Part shown: piece by piece, positions 1 to 8,256 of the stretch
Position numbering within the stretch: position 1 is the stretch's first letter
Layout of the letters: each line of letters begins with the position of its first letter
DNA from: Bacteroidales bacterium UBA5371
GTDB lineage: Bacteria > Bacteroidota > Bacteroidia > Bacteroidales > P3
Length of the DNA: 64,000 nucleotides
Direction of reading: 5' to 3'
Assembly (NCBI GenBank): GCA_002407855.1
Contig: DHPF01000015.1
Location: 32,174-96,173, forward strand
Notes under the pieces: model-generated
Told to the model about the DNA's origin: nothing
The model's input: only the letters and a program-made list of their open reading frames with translations
The model's database searches: none
Translations under genes and position numbers: made by a program

Positions 1-409
1 GCATATCATTAGGCAATCCTTTTAGTTTCATTTTACGAATTTTTGTTTCAAGCTTACCTCCTTGCAATACTCCTGGTGCAACACCAACTGCTTTAATAGG
101 TATAGAAATTGTAATTGGCTTATCGTCAAACAAACGTAAAAAGTCAGCATGTATTACTGCATCACTCACTGGGTGATATTGAATTTCTTGAAGAATTACC
201 TTTGTTTTCTCTCCATCAATATTAAGTTCCACATAATGAGTGTCTGGTGTGAATAATAATGGTTTAAATTCTGTTTCGGCAACAGAAAAACTCACTTGTT
301 TGTCTCCACCATACATAACGCAAGGAACTAATCCCTTACGGCGAAGTGCTTTTGCATCTTTTTTCCCTACGTTCTCTCTTGGAGAACCGCTCATAGATAC
401 TGTTTTCAT
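1..409 (-). CDS. rplY: 50S ribosomal protein L25/Ctc, partial (C-terminus beyond window)
   Basis: The reading frame starts at an ATG at 409 and runs off the left edge, giving about 136 N-terminal residues. It begins MKTVSMSGSPRENVGKKDAK and continues with LRRKGLVPCVMYGG, the typical start of L25/Ctc, which binds 5S rRNA in the large ribosomal subunit. The segment VILQEIQYHPVSDAVIHADF also matches the family, and the beta-rich start of the Ctc-type C-terminal domain is reached before the edge. It lies 58 bp downstream of prs on the same strand. The prs-rplY order is common in bacteria and suggests cotranscription. No frameshift is seen in the visible part. Confidence 0.93.
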   Translation of the reverse strand, partial: MKTVSMSGSPRENVGKKDAKALRRKGLVPCVMYGGDKQVSFSVAETEFKPLLFTPDTHYVELNIDGEKTKVILQEIQYHPVSDAVIHADFLRLFDDKPITISIPIKAVGVAPGVLQGGKLETKIRKMKLKGLPNDM

Positions 410-467
410 CTCTTAATTTATTTTTATATTATTAATTATTGCCTAAACTACTTAGGACTTTGTTATT

Positions 468-1463
468 TTAAAATTTAATTGTTAATCCCTTTTTGCTAAT
501 AGCCATTTCGTAAAAGTCGGCAATTGATTCGTTAAATTCAACTCTGCGGATTGCCTCTGCAAAGATTGGTGCAACAGAAAGAGCTCTTATTTTTGCAGAT
601 ATTTGTTTTAAAGGTATGGTATCGGTTACAATAAGTTCTTCCATGCATGAATTTTCAATCTTCTCAACAGCATTTCCACTCAAAACAGGATGTGTAATCA
701 TAGCTCTAACACTCTTTGCACCTTTACTACTAATTACCTCGGCAGCCTTACAAAGTGTGTTTCCCGTATCCACAATATCATCAACCAAAATCACATGCTT
801 ACCTGTAACATCCCCAATTAGCTGCATTGTACCTACTTCGTTAGGTTTGTTTCTTTGTTTGTAGCACATCACAAAGCCACATCCCAGTTTCTTAGCATAC
901 TCACTTGCACGCTTTGTTCCTCCAACATCAGGAGAAGCAAATAAAACATCATCTAAGTCAAAGCTTTCATTTGCCAAACCTCTCAAATAAGGAATAAATA
1001 TTGAAGAGGCATAAAGGTGATCCAAAGGAACATCAAAAAAGCCTTGAATTTGGTCTGCGTGAAGGTCAATTGTAATAACACGTGTTACGCCAACCGTAGT
1101 TAGTATGTCGGCAATAAGCTTTGCAGTAATAGGAACGCGAGGCTTGTCTTTGCGGTCTTGACGAGCAAATCCAAAATAGGGGATAACGGCAATTATTCTC
1201 TTGGCAGAGGCACGTTTTGCAGCATCAACATACATTAATAACTCCATCAAATTGTCAGATGGGGCAAATGTGGATTGAATAATAAAAACATCCCTTCCTC
1301 TTATGTTTTCTTCAAAAGAAGGCTGAAATTCTCCATCAGCATATTGAAGAACTTGTGAATTGCCAAGAGGTTTCCCATAAATACTTGCAATATCTTTTGC
1401 TAAGTAGGCAGTGGCTCGTCCTGTAAAGATTACAACTGAGTCTTTTGGTTTACTTGTCTGCAT
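468..1463 (-). CDS. prs: Ribose-phosphate pyrophosphokinase (PRPP synthetase)
   Basis: Makes phosphoribosyl pyrophosphate from ribose 5-phosphate and ATP for nucleotide, histidine and tryptophan synthesis, in the cytoplasm. The 331-residue protein has the metal/ribose-phosphate signature DLHADQIQGFF near residue 131 and the PRPP-binding loop VILVDDIVDTGNT near residue 225, plus YFGFARQDRK in the ATP-binding region. Length is slightly above the usual 310-320. The frame is open two codons further up to a TTG, but the ATG at 1463 is preferred because it is a standard codon and a promoter box sits at 1499-1506. It is followed by the L25 gene on the same strand. Confidence 0.96.
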   Translation of the reverse strand: MQTSKPKDSVVIFTGRATAYLAKDIASIYGKPLGNSQVLQYADGEFQPSFEENIRGRDVFIIQSTFAPSDNLMELLMYVDAAKRASAKRIIAVIPYFGFARQDRKDKPRVPITAKLIADILTTVGVTRVITIDLHADQIQGFFDVPLDHLYASSIFIPYLRGLANESFDLDDVLFASPDVGGTKRASEYAKKLGCGFVMCYKQRNKPNEVGTMQLIGDVTGKHVILVDDIVDTGNTLCKAAEVISSKGAKSVRAMITHPVLSGNAVEKIENSCMEELIVTDTIPLKQISAKIRALSVAPIFAEAIRRVEFNESIADFYEMAISKKGLTIKF

Positions 1464-1498
1464 AGTCAATGCTAAAAAATATTATGATTTTGAAGATG

Positions 1499-1506
1499 CA
1501 AAATTA
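1499..1506 (-). promoter_or_regulatory. -7 promoter box for prs
   Basis: On the minus strand this reads TAATTTTG, matching the Bacteroidota -7 consensus TAnnTTTG, 36 bp upstream of the prs ATG. I see no clear TTTG -33 element at the usual spacing, so the assignment rests on the -7 box and its position. Confidence 0.5.
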
Positions 1507-1544
1507 ATGAAGATATTTGAATTAATAAAAAAAATGAGGGTTTA

Positions 1545-1575
1545 TTTGCATAAAAAGAAAATATTTGTACCTTTG
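1545..1575 (+). promoter_or_regulatory. Promoter of tRNA-Leu
   Basis: TTTG at 1545-1548 and TACCTTTG at 1568-1575 are separated by 19 bp, a near-ideal Bacteroidota -33/-7 pair. It ends 27 bp before the first base of the tRNA, so the tRNA is probably transcribed alone from here. Confidence 0.75.
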
Positions 1576-1602
1576 CACCCTTATTTGAGTTGTCAAAAAG
1601 TT

Positions 1603-1686
1603 GCATCAGTGGCGGAACTGGTAGACGCGCTAGACTCAAAATCTAGTGAGGTAACACTCGTGCCGGTTCGATTCCGGCCTGATGTA
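1603..1686 (+). tRNA. tRNA-Leu (anticodon CAA)
   Basis: A full cloverleaf with a long variable arm can be drawn. The acceptor arms GCATCAG/CTGATGT pair with one G-U at the end. The anticodon stem CTAGA/TCTAG encloses the loop CTCAAAA, giving anticodon CAA for UUG. The variable arm TGAGGTAACACTCG is of the class II leucine type. The T arm is GCCGG-TTCGATT-CCGGC. The CCA end is not encoded (the sequence continues ACAAAA), as is usual in this phylum. An open frame running through the gene is not considered coding. Confidence 0.95.
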
Positions 1687-1687
1687 C

Positions 1688-1724
1688 AAAAGGATTTCAT
1701 TATTATGGAATCCTTTTATTTTTA
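1688..1724 (+). terminator. Terminator after tRNA-Leu
   Basis: Arms AAAAGGATTTCAT and ATGGAATCCTTTT (one G-U pair) around a 4-base loop are followed by ATTTTTAT. The hairpin begins directly after the tRNA end. Confidence 0.8.
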
Positions 1725-1752
1725 TAGGCTATAACATAATTAAGTTATAAAA

Positions 1753-1812
1753 AATTAGAATCAAGATTCAGTAAATTAGAATCAAGATTCATTTTATTAA
1801 AATAAGGAGTTG
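1753..1812. repeat. Intergenic 21-bp phased repeat (2 clear units plus 1 weak)
   Basis: The near-palindrome GAATCAAGATTC occurs at 1758-1769 and 1779-1790, exactly 21 bp apart, each preceded by AAATTA or AAAATTA. A degenerate third unit, TAAAATAAGGAG, follows one period later near 1798. The array lies between the convergent ends of tRNA-Leu and the barrel gene. It belongs to the family also seen near 12150, 16574, 21187, 37145, 49512, 54401 and 59104. Confidence 0.7.
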
Positions 1813-1867
1813 GATTTTTGGAAAAAAAATAATAATGAATAAGTATAGGATTGGAAATCTTTTTTCT

Positions 1868-2428
1868 TTAATTCATCATATTGAAAAGGCATCCTAAGTA
1901 AAGCCTAAAACCTTTATTGAAAATATTTCCTGTTGGAGACATTACATAATCTATTTTTGCACTTAGATTAGCTTTTGATGAGATTTTATATTCGTAGGAA
2001 AGAAAGGGTGTGGTTACAAATGCTCCTTTTTTATCCCATTTCACAACATCATAAGTCCCAAAAGAATTATTATCTATAACAATTTCCATTTGTTTATTGC
2101 TACCTCCTCCAATGGTTAGTCCTATAATAAGTGATGACTTTTTATAAGCATATACAAATTCTCCCAATAATCCTCCCCAGCCAAGTGAATAGAAGCTCCC
2201 ATCTTTCTTATATGTTGCACTGCTTCCATATCCTTCCATTCCCACTCTAAAATAATCGCATAGGCCAAAGCTTAGTTTCCCTCCAATTCCTAAGGCTACG
2301 TCATCAATCCTATTCAAATAGCCTGCATTCAAATACATTCCTCCAATAAGTTTGCCTGAGTGCGAGTTTTGCGAATATATGTTAAGAGAAAATAATACAA
2401 AGGCAAGTAGGATTATATGTCTTTTCAT
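1868..2428 (-). CDS. Exported beta-barrel-like protein, function unknown
   Basis: A 186-residue protein with an N-terminal signal peptide (MKRHIILLAFVLFSLNIYSQ, cleavage likely around residue 19-20). The rest alternates short hydrophobic and polar stretches with many Gly and aromatic residues (GGKLSFGLCDYFRVGMEGYG, LGWGGLLGEFVYAY) and ends LGCLFNMMN. That is the texture of a small outer-membrane barrel. I do not recognise a named family. It lies downstream of mscL on the same strand, but a terminator hairpin sits between them, so it may have its own promoter. Function cannot be inferred. Confidence 0.7.
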   Translation of the reverse strand: MKRHIILLAFVLFSLNIYSQNSHSGKLIGGMYLNAGYLNRIDDVALGIGGKLSFGLCDYFRVGMEGYGSSATYKKDGSFYSLGWGGLLGEFVYAYKKSSLIIGLTIGGGSNKQMEIVIDNNSFGTYDVVKWDKKGAFVTTPFLSYEYKISSKANLSAKIDYVMSPTGNIFNKGFRLYLGCLFNMMN

Positions 2429-2454
2429 AGATTTATATGTTATGTTTAAGCAAT

Positions 2455-2490
2455 AAAAAATAAGGTTAAAGATTAGTTTAACCTTATTTT
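2455..2490 (-). terminator. Terminator after mscL
   Basis: On the minus strand AAAATAAGGTTAAA and TTTAACCTTATTTT form a long stem around a 6-base loop, followed by a T-run (complement of the A-run at 2455-2460). It lies just downstream of the mscL stop. Confidence 0.8.
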
Positions 2491-2513
2491 AGTAAATAAT
2501 AGCGTAATCTCTA

Positions 2514-2918
2514 TTATTTATCCTTTAAAAGATCTCTAATTTCGGTAAGTAGAGTTTCTTCTTTTGTTGGAGCAGGAGCTGCCTCTGCTGGTTTTTCTTC
2601 TTCTTTCTTTTTTGCTGAATTAATTAGCTTTACAATCATAAAGATTGAGAAAGCAATAATTAAAAAGTCAAAAGCTACTTGAATAAAATTACCATAGTTA
2701 AGAGTAACAGCAGGCACATCGCCAACGGCTTCTTTCAACACAAATTTTAAGTCGGTAAAATTAACTCCACCAACCAAAAGTCCAATTGCAGGCATAATAA
2801 TGTCGCTTACAATGGAGGTAATTATCTTTCCAAAAGCAGCACCAATAATGATACCAACAGCCATATCAATGGCATTACCTTTTATTGCAAAGGTCTTAAA
2901 TTCTTGTAATAATTTCAT
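2514..2918 (-). CDS. mscL: Large-conductance mechanosensitive channel MscL
   Basis: A 134-residue inner-membrane channel that opens under membrane tension to release solutes during osmotic downshock. The N-terminus (LLQEFKTFAIKGNAIDMAVG) is the highly conserved amphipathic helix and start of TM1. TM1 continues through IIIGAAFGKIITSIVSDIIMP to about residue 46. TM2 is around residues 76-101 (FIQVAFDFLIIAFSIFMIVK). The C-terminal cytoplasmic helix, rich in Lys/Glu with a Pro-Ala segment, ends LLTEIRDLLKDK as in the family. Length is typical. It is followed by a terminator and separated from the upstream oxidoreductase by another, so it is probably monocistronic. Confidence 0.96.
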   Translation of the reverse strand: MKLLQEFKTFAIKGNAIDMAVGIIIGAAFGKIITSIVSDIIMPAIGLLVGGVNFTDLKFVLKEAVGDVPAVTLNYGNFIQVAFDFLIIAFSIFMIVKLINSAKKKEEEKPAEAAPAPTKEETLLTEIRDLLKDK

Positions 2919-3091
2919 ATTTATTCATTTTAGTTAAGCATAGGCTAAATTGAAAACCCTTGCTTATGATTAATAATTCAATTTTTATACTTGGCAAAAA
3001 TAGTAAATTAATTTCAAAGTAAGTTAATCCCATTATATTTTTAACCCTTTAAATTAATATTGGAATTAATTTTGATTATAATTTCTTAAAC

Positions 3092-3124
3092 AAAAAAAGA
3101 GAAGACAAGTAAACTTATCTTCTC
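3092..3124 (-). terminator. Terminator after pyruvate:ferredoxin oxidoreductase
   Basis: On the minus strand the hairpin GAGAAGATAAG-TTTA-CTTGTCTTCTC (one G-U pair) is followed by seven T. It starts about 27 bp beyond the stop codon at 3151. Confidence 0.85.
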
Positions 3125-3150
3125 CTTAGTTTTACATAGTTATTATGGTT

Positions 3151-6100
3151 TTATTTCCAATCTTGAGAAGTCATTCTTAAATAGGAATTATAACGCCATT
3201 TTGCATTCTCCTCAGCACTTGCAAACAATTCGTCTGCTTCTTGAGGGAAGGCTTTCTTCAATGAAGAATAACGAACCTCTCCATTAATAAACTCTTGGAA
3301 TTTTGACCAGTCTGGTTCTTTGGAGTCTAATGTGAATGGATTTTGTCCTTGTTCTGCTAACTCTGGGTTATATCTCCACAAATGCCAGTATCCACATTCA
3401 ACTGCACGCTTGCCTTCTTCTTGTGTCTTACCCATACCTAATTTTAATCCGTGATTAATACAAGGTGCGTAAGCAATGATTAGTGAAGGTCCATTATAAG
3501 CTTCTGCTTCCTTAATAACCTTTAAGTATTGAGATTGGTTTGCTCCAATTGCAACTTGAGCCACATAAACATAACCATAGGTTGTTGCAATCATACCAAG
3601 GTCTTTCTTTCTTATGCGTTTTCCAGCAGCAGCAAACTTAGCAATTGCTCCAACAGGGGTTGCCTTTGAGGCTTGTCCTCCTGTGTTTGAGTAAACTTCT
3701 GTATCCATTACTAAGATATTTACGTTTTCTCCAGAAGCAATAACGTGGTCTAATCCACCGTAGCCAATATCGTAAGCCCAACCGTCTCCACCAAATATCC
3801 ATTGTGATTTCTTAACAATGTATTGGCTGTTTTCTTTCAATTGCTTACAAATATCGCAACTGCAAGTGTCAAAGGTTGGAACTAATTTATTATAAACCTC
3901 ACGAGTGATTTCTGCATCTTCACGATTATCAATCCATTTTTGGAATAATTCTTTTTGCTCATCTGAACAGCAAGTGCAAGACAAACCTTCTCTCATTAGG
4001 TTTTCAACTCTGTTTCTCATAACGCCTGTTGCGGTTGCCATTCCTAAGCCAAACTCTGCATTGTCTTCAAAAAGTGAGTTAGCCCAAGCTGGTCCTTTTC
4101 CTTCAGCATTCTTTGTGTAAGGCATTGATGGGCAAGAGCCTCCGTAGATTGAAGAACATCCAGTTGCATTAGCAATCATCATTCTATCGCCAAAGAGTTG
4201 TGTGATAAGTTTAATGTAAGGGGTTTCTCCACAACCAGCACAAGCACCTGAGAATTCAAACAATGGTTTAGCAAATTGAGAGTTCTTAATATTTCTTGAA
4301 ACATCAACCAAATGTGATTTATAGCTTACGTTTTGAGAAATGCTTTCCCAACGTTTTGCTTCCTCCATTTGCGATACAAGAGGTTTCATAACCAAAGCTT
4401 TTGTCTTTGCAGGACAAACATCAGCACAGTTTCCACAACCAGTACAGTCCAAAACGCTAACTTGCATACGGAATTCAAGTCCTTCAAATTCTTTTCCAGT
4501 TGCCTTAAGGGTCTTGGTGTCAGCAGGGATTTTTGCTTTTTCTTCCTCGTTAATCAAGAAAGGACGAATAACTGCGTGAGGACAAACATAAGAACATTGG
4601 TTACATTGAATACAATTTTCAGGAATCCACTCAGGAACATGTGAAGCTATACCTCTCTTTTCGTATTGTGAAGTACCACAAGGGAAGGTTCCATCTTCTC
4701 TGCCTGTGAAAGCAGAAACAGGAAGTGCATCACCTTCTTGAGCGTTGATTGTATCAACAACATATTTAATAAATTCAGGGCGGTTAGCGTTTGTTTGGTC
4801 AGCACCAACAGTTTCATTTGCCCATTCTTTCTTAACCTCAACCTTAATAACATCAGCTCCACGGTCAACAGCAGCATAATTCATCTTAACTATGTTTTCT
4901 CCCTTGTTACCATAGGATTTATCAATAGCTTTCTTCATTTGACTTACTGCCAATTCGTAAGGAATTACATTAGCAATCTTAAAGAAAGCAGATTGAAGAA
5001 TAGTGTTTGTTCTGTTACCTAAACCAATCTCTTCAGCTATTTCGGTTGCATCAATAATATAGAAATTAATATTCTTTTCAGCTAATTCTTTTCTAATCTT
5101 TGCAGGAAGGTTCTTAACAGTTTCTTCTGCATTATACATTGAGTTCAAAAGGAAGGTACCATTAGGTTTAATTCCTTTTAGAATTTCATACATATTTAAG
5201 TAAGCAAATACGTGGCAAGCAACAAAATCAGGAGTTGTTACTAAGTAAGGTGAACGAATTGGAGTATCTCCAAAACGAAGGTGAGAACAAGTGAAACCAC
5301 CAGACTTCTTACTATCATAAGAGAAGTATGCTTGACAATATTTATCAGTGTTATCTCCAATAATCTTAATTGAGTTCTTGTTTGCTCCAACAGTACCATC
5401 AGCTCCTAAGCCATAGAATTTAGCTTCAAAAGTTCCAGCTTGAGAAATTGAAACCTCAGGAAGAACAGGAAGTGAACGATTAGTAACGTCATCAACTATA
5501 CCAACAGTAAATTGGTTTCTTGGAGAAGATGATTTAAGATTTTCAATAACTGACATAACTTGAGCAGGAGTAGTATCCTTTGAACTCAAACCATAGCGTC
5601 CACCAATAATCATTGGGCGGTTTTCCTTATTATTGAATAATTCAACAATGTCTAAGTAAAGAGGATCGCCATTAGCTCCTGGTTCTTTTGTACGGTCTAA
5701 AACACAAATTCTCTTAACTGATTTAGGGAATACGTTAAAGAAATATTTTGAAGAGAAAGGACGGTAAAGATGAACAGAAATCAATCCAACTTTTTCTCCC
5801 TTTTTAGCTAAATAATCAATGGTTTCTTTTATAGTATCATTGATTGAACCCATAGCAACAATAATATTTTCTGCATTAGGATCGCCATAATATTCAAATG
5901 GTTTATGTTCTCTGCCGGTTAGCTTACCAACTTTTTGCATATAGTCATTAACCAAATCAGGAATTGCTTCATAGAAAGGATTAGAAGCCTCTCTTGCTTG
6001 GAAGAAAACATCAGGATTTTGAGCAGTACCTCTTGTTACAGGATTTTCTGGATTAAGAGCATTTTCTCTATATTTTCTCAAAGCATCTTGGTCAATTAAA

Positions 6101-6684
6101 CCAGCCATATCCTCAGTAGAAAGAGCTTCTATCTTTTGTATTTCGTGAGAAGTACGGAAACCATCAAAGAAGTGCATAAAAGGAATTCTTCCCTTAATTG
6201 CTGAAAGGTGAGCAACTCCAGCCAAATCCATTGCCTCTTGAACAGAGTTAGATGCTAACATTGCAAAACCTGTTTGACGACAAGCATAAACGTCTGAATG
6301 ATCACCGAAGATTGATAGAGCTTGAGAAGCAACAGTACGAGCCGTTACGTGAAAAACTCCTGGAAGTAATTCCCCAGCAATCTTATACATATTAGGAATC
6401 ATCAACAATAATCCTTGAGAAGCAGTGAATGTTGTTGATAGTGCACCAGCTTGCAATGCTCCGTGTAAAGCACCAGCAGCACCAGCCTCAGACTGCATTT
6501 CTACAAGTTTTACAGTTTCCCCGAATATATTCTTTCTTCCGTTAGCTGACCATTCATCAACATATTCTGCCATTGGAGAAGACGGAGTGATGGGATAAAT
6601 AGCCGCACATTCAGAAAACATATATGCCACATGAGCTGCTGCTTGATTACCATCGCAAGTCAAAAATTTCTTTTCTTTTGCCAT
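3151..6684 (-). CDS. nifJ: Pyruvate:ferredoxin (flavodoxin) oxidoreductase, single chain
   Basis: Oxidises pyruvate with CoA to acetyl-CoA and CO2, passing electrons to ferredoxin; the main pyruvate-consuming step in anaerobic Bacteroidota. The 1177-residue protein has the family's usual length and fused order. The N-terminal pyrimidine-binding domain contains YPITPSSPMAEYVDEW. The CoA/domain II and EKR regions lie in the middle. Two 4Fe-4S motifs, CIQCNQCSYVCP and CTGCGNCADVCP, lie near residues 690-750. The C-terminal TPP domain contains CAGCGETPYIKL, GDGWAYDIGYGGLDHV and DTEVYSNTGGQ. Cysteines near CSCDICKQL provide the proximal cluster ligand typical of this enzyme. A promoter box lies 71 bp upstream and a strong terminator follows, so it is monocistronic. 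Acetyl-CoA formed here would feed acetate kinase (16741). Confidence 0.97.
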   Translation of the reverse strand: MAKEKKFLTCDGNQAAAHVAYMFSECAAIYPITPSSPMAEYVDEWSANGRKNIFGETVKLVEMQSEAGAAGALHGALQAGALSTTFTASQGLLLMIPNMYKIAGELLPGVFHVTARTVASQALSIFGDHSDVYACRQTGFAMLASNSVQEAMDLAGVAHLSAIKGRIPFMHFFDGFRTSHEIQKIEALSTEDMAGLIDQDALRKYRENALNPENPVTRGTAQNPDVFFQAREASNPFYEAIPDLVNDYMQKVGKLTGREHKPFEYYGDPNAENIIVAMGSINDTIKETIDYLAKKGEKVGLISVHLYRPFSSKYFFNVFPKSVKRICVLDRTKEPGANGDPLYLDIVELFNNKENRPMIIGGRYGLSSKDTTPAQVMSVIENLKSSSPRNQFTVGIVDDVTNRSLPVLPEVSISQAGTFEAKFYGLGADGTVGANKNSIKIIGDNTDKYCQAYFSYDSKKSGGFTCSHLRFGDTPIRSPYLVTTPDFVACHVFAYLNMYEILKGIKPNGTFLLNSMYNAEETVKNLPAKIRKELAEKNINFYIIDATEIAEEIGLGNRTNTILQSAFFKIANVIPYELAVSQMKKAIDKSYGNKGENIVKMNYAAVDRGADVIKVEVKKEWANETVGADQTNANRPEFIKYVVDTINAQEGDALPVSAFTGREDGTFPCGTSQYEKRGIASHVPEWIPENCIQCNQCSYVCPHAVIRPFLINEEEKAKIPADTKTLKATGKEFEGLEFRMQVSVLDCTGCGNCADVCPAKTKALVMKPLVSQMEEAKRWESISQNVSYKSHLVDVSRNIKNSQFAKPLFEFSGACAGCGETPYIKLITQLFGDRMMIANATGCSSIYGGSCPSMPYTKNAEGKGPAWANSLFEDNAEFGLGMATATGVMRNRVENLMREGLSCTCCSDEQKELFQKWIDNREDAEITREVYNKLVPTFDTCSCDICKQLKENSQYIVKKSQWIFGGDGWAYDIGYGGLDHVIASGENVNILVMDTEVYSNTGGQASKATPVGAIAKFAAAGKRIRKKDLGMIATTYGYVYVAQVAIGANQSQYLKVIKEAEAYNGPSLIIAYAPCINHGLKLGMGKTQEEGKRAVECGYWHLWRYNPELAEQGQNPFTLDSKEPDWSKFQEFINGEVRYSSLKKAFPQEADELFASAEENAKWRYNSYLRMTSQDWK

Positions 6685-6754
6685 TTCTTTTGTTTTTTTA
6701 TAAGTGTTTGAATTAAATTCGTTTAAAGTGAAAGTACTCCACTAAATTAGCTTG

Positions 6755-6762
6755 CAAAGTTA
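6755..6762 (-). promoter_or_regulatory. -7 promoter box for nifJ
   Basis: TAACTTTG on the minus strand matches TAnnTTTG, 70 bp upstream of the ATG at 6684. The remainder of the 276-bp gap up to 6960 is AT-rich with no other feature I can support. Confidence 0.5.
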
Positions 6763-6960
6763 CAATAAATAAATGGAAGAAAAAAGAAATTGTATAAGAA
6801 TTATGGATTAGGGTTTTAAATTGGTTTTAAATTTGATTTTGTTATTGTAGAAAAGATTTGCCTAATGCATATTTTAGGTTTACTGAAGAGGGAAAAAGAT
6901 ACGAATATAACCTTAATTTAAATTCAAAGTTTATTTTGCTAAACCTTATTCAAGGGCAAT

Positions 6961-7629
6961 TTATTTCTTAATTATCTTTCTATTAACAATTGCGTCTTTG
7001 TGTTTGAGCTTTAATATATAGGTTCCTTTCTTTAGGGAGCCTAAATCAATTGCTTTGTTACTATTTATTTCTTTTCTCAATACTTCCCGTCCAAACAAAT
7101 CAATTACACTTAAACTAATAGGATACTTATCCGAACTAATATTTATCTCCTTATCAATTAGCGTTGGATAGACTTTGCAGCTAAAATTACTATTGTAAAC
7201 ATCTTCTAATCCCACATGATAAAGTTGGATTTCAAATATGCTATCATTATATATTGTATCGCTTCCAGTTATTAAATACGATTGAAGTAAAATAGTTGCA
7301 TCTGTAGAACCAAAATAAAGAATTGTATCAAATGCTTCATTATGTATAGGCAAATAAATAAACGATTCAATCTCTAAAGGGAATTCTATATTGTCAATAG
7401 CTGGAACAGTATCAAAAAGAAAAGCTTTATCATGTACATCAAGTAAAATCCCTTTTTCTACAATAATTGAAGAAATACTATCATCTAAATCAGAATATAT
7501 AAAAAATGTTCGTACAACAAAAGGGTTTGCTTCGGTCTTTTCTACTATAGAATCTAACGTAACTAAGGTTTGGGAATAAGATTTTATTCCCAAAATCAAA
7601 ATTATTAAAAGGATAAATGTTTTTTTCAT
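6961..7629 (-). CDS. Small secreted protein with type A T9SS sorting domain
   Basis: 222 residues with a signal peptide (MKKTFILLIILILGIKSYSQ) and a C-terminal T9SS sorting domain from about residue 148. The domain contains CKVYPTLIDKEINI, VIDLFGREVLRKEI, LGSLKKGTYILKLKH and a basic tail ending NRKIIKK. Such domains direct export across the outer membrane by the type IX machinery and are then usually removed. The passenger (residues 21-147) is rich in acidic and hydrophobic beta-prone sequence and I do not recognise it. Immediately upstream lies a decayed second copy of the same sorting-domain ending (7638-7710), so this region has undergone duplication and loss. No promoter box is evident. 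Confidence 0.8.
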   Translation of the reverse strand: MKKTFILLIILILGIKSYSQTLVTLDSIVEKTEANPFVVRTFFIYSDLDDSISSIIVEKGILLDVHDKAFLFDTVPAIDNIEFPLEIESFIYLPIHNEAFDTILYFGSTDATILLQSYLITGSDTIYNDSIFEIQLYHVGLEDVYNSNFSCKVYPTLIDKEINISSDKYPISLSVIDLFGREVLRKEINSNKAIDLGSLKKGTYILKLKHKDAIVNRKIIKK

Positions 7630-7637
7630 ATGGCAAT

Positions 7638-7710
7638 TTAATTTTTTATTATCTTTCTATTTATAATTATGTCGTTGTATTTAATTTTCAATTATTGTTG
7701 GATACATTTT
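7638..7710 (-). pseudogene. Remnant of a second T9SS sorting domain with internal deletion
   Basis: Read on the minus strand, 7710-7681 encodes KMYPTIIEN and then stops. In a neighbouring frame the sequence continues directly as KIKYNDIIINRKIIKN up to a stop at 7638. These match the beginning (KVYPTLID) and the end (LKLKHKDAIVNRKIIKK) of the sorting domain in the adjacent gene at 6961-7629. About 50 residues of the domain are missing between them. The piece is too short and broken to be functional and is best read as the tail of a lost gene. Confidence 0.6.
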
Positions 7711-7816
7711 AATCCTTTCTTTTCTCAAATTCATTAATCTGCACCAAATCAAATTGTGATTGCTGGTAGTTTGAATCTTTTAAAATCTCTTGAAGGGTAA
7801 TAATCTGTCCTGCCAT
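7709..7816 (-). pseudogene. 35-codon fragment, possibly the N-terminus of a lost restriction/methylase protein
   Basis: An ATG at 7816 opens a 35-codon frame (MAGQIITLQEILKDSNYQQS then QFDLVQINEFEKRKD) whose stop overlaps the T9SS remnant by two bases. The pattern ITLQEIL-DS-Y-L-QF followed by an acidic helix resembles, from memory, the N-terminus of Bacteroidota type I restriction or N-6 adenine methylase-associated proteins. The similarity is short and not certain. If correct, this is a 5' fragment fused to the end of an unrelated gene by deletion. It could also be a real small protein. Confidence 0.35.
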
Positions 7817-7941
7817 TTTTGTAATTTTAAGATAGCAACAAAGATACAACTTTTCTTGATTTCTTATCATTCTTGTGCAAAAAAGGATAGAAAATCAGAA
7901 CATAAGATAAACCTCTATTAGATAAAGTATTTATAAGCCTA

Positions 7942-8256
7942 AAACGGCCTTGTAATTTTTTTAAACAGCCTTATCATGACTTCCAAACGGCCTTCCAATT
8001 TTTTTAAACGGCCTTGTGATGAGCTTCAAACGGCCTTACAACGAACCTTAAACGGCCTTATCACGACCCTTAATCTTTATCTTTACGAGCACGAAATGCC
8101 ATTTCGTTTCAACGAGATGGCATTTCATATATAACGAAATGGCATTTCATCGCAACGAAATGGCATTTCGTGTTCATGAACTCTTCGTTTGAGGCTCGCA
8201 AACTCTTCGTTTGAAACTCATTATAAGGCCGTTTAAGGCTCGCTCTAAGGCCGTTT
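7942..8256. repeat. Composite phased repeat array, about 14 units at 21-22 bp
   Basis: Left arm: five AAACGGCCTT units plus one AAACAGCCTT variant, with GGCC (or AGCC) beginning at 7946, 7967, 7989, 8010, 8032 and 8054. After a skipped or degenerate unit come four 17-bp palindromes of the form ACGAAATGSCATTTCGT, starting at 8091, 8112, 8134 and 8155. Then come two copies of AACTCTTCGTTT (8179, 8201) and two AAGGCCGTTT (8225, 8247), the last being the reverse complement of the left-arm unit. Every step is 20-22 bp or, once, twice that. The whole is a quasi-inverted structure with constant phase and changing sequence. It sits between the 3' end of a hydrolase gene and the gene graveyard. The rest of the 7817-8403 gap shows nothing else I can support. 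Confidence 0.85.

Noticed and set aside
1411..1734. 107-codon open frame on the plus strand
   Set aside because: It runs through the prs start, the promoter and the whole tRNA-Leu gene; codon content is random.
3905..5022. Several plus-strand open frames of 70-103 codons opposite nifJ
   Set aside because: They are antisense shadows of a conserved gene in a region of strongly biased codons.
7942..8256. CRISPR array
   Set aside because: Units are only 10-17 bp with 4-12 bp AT-rich spacers, the units change within the array, and no cas gene is in the window.
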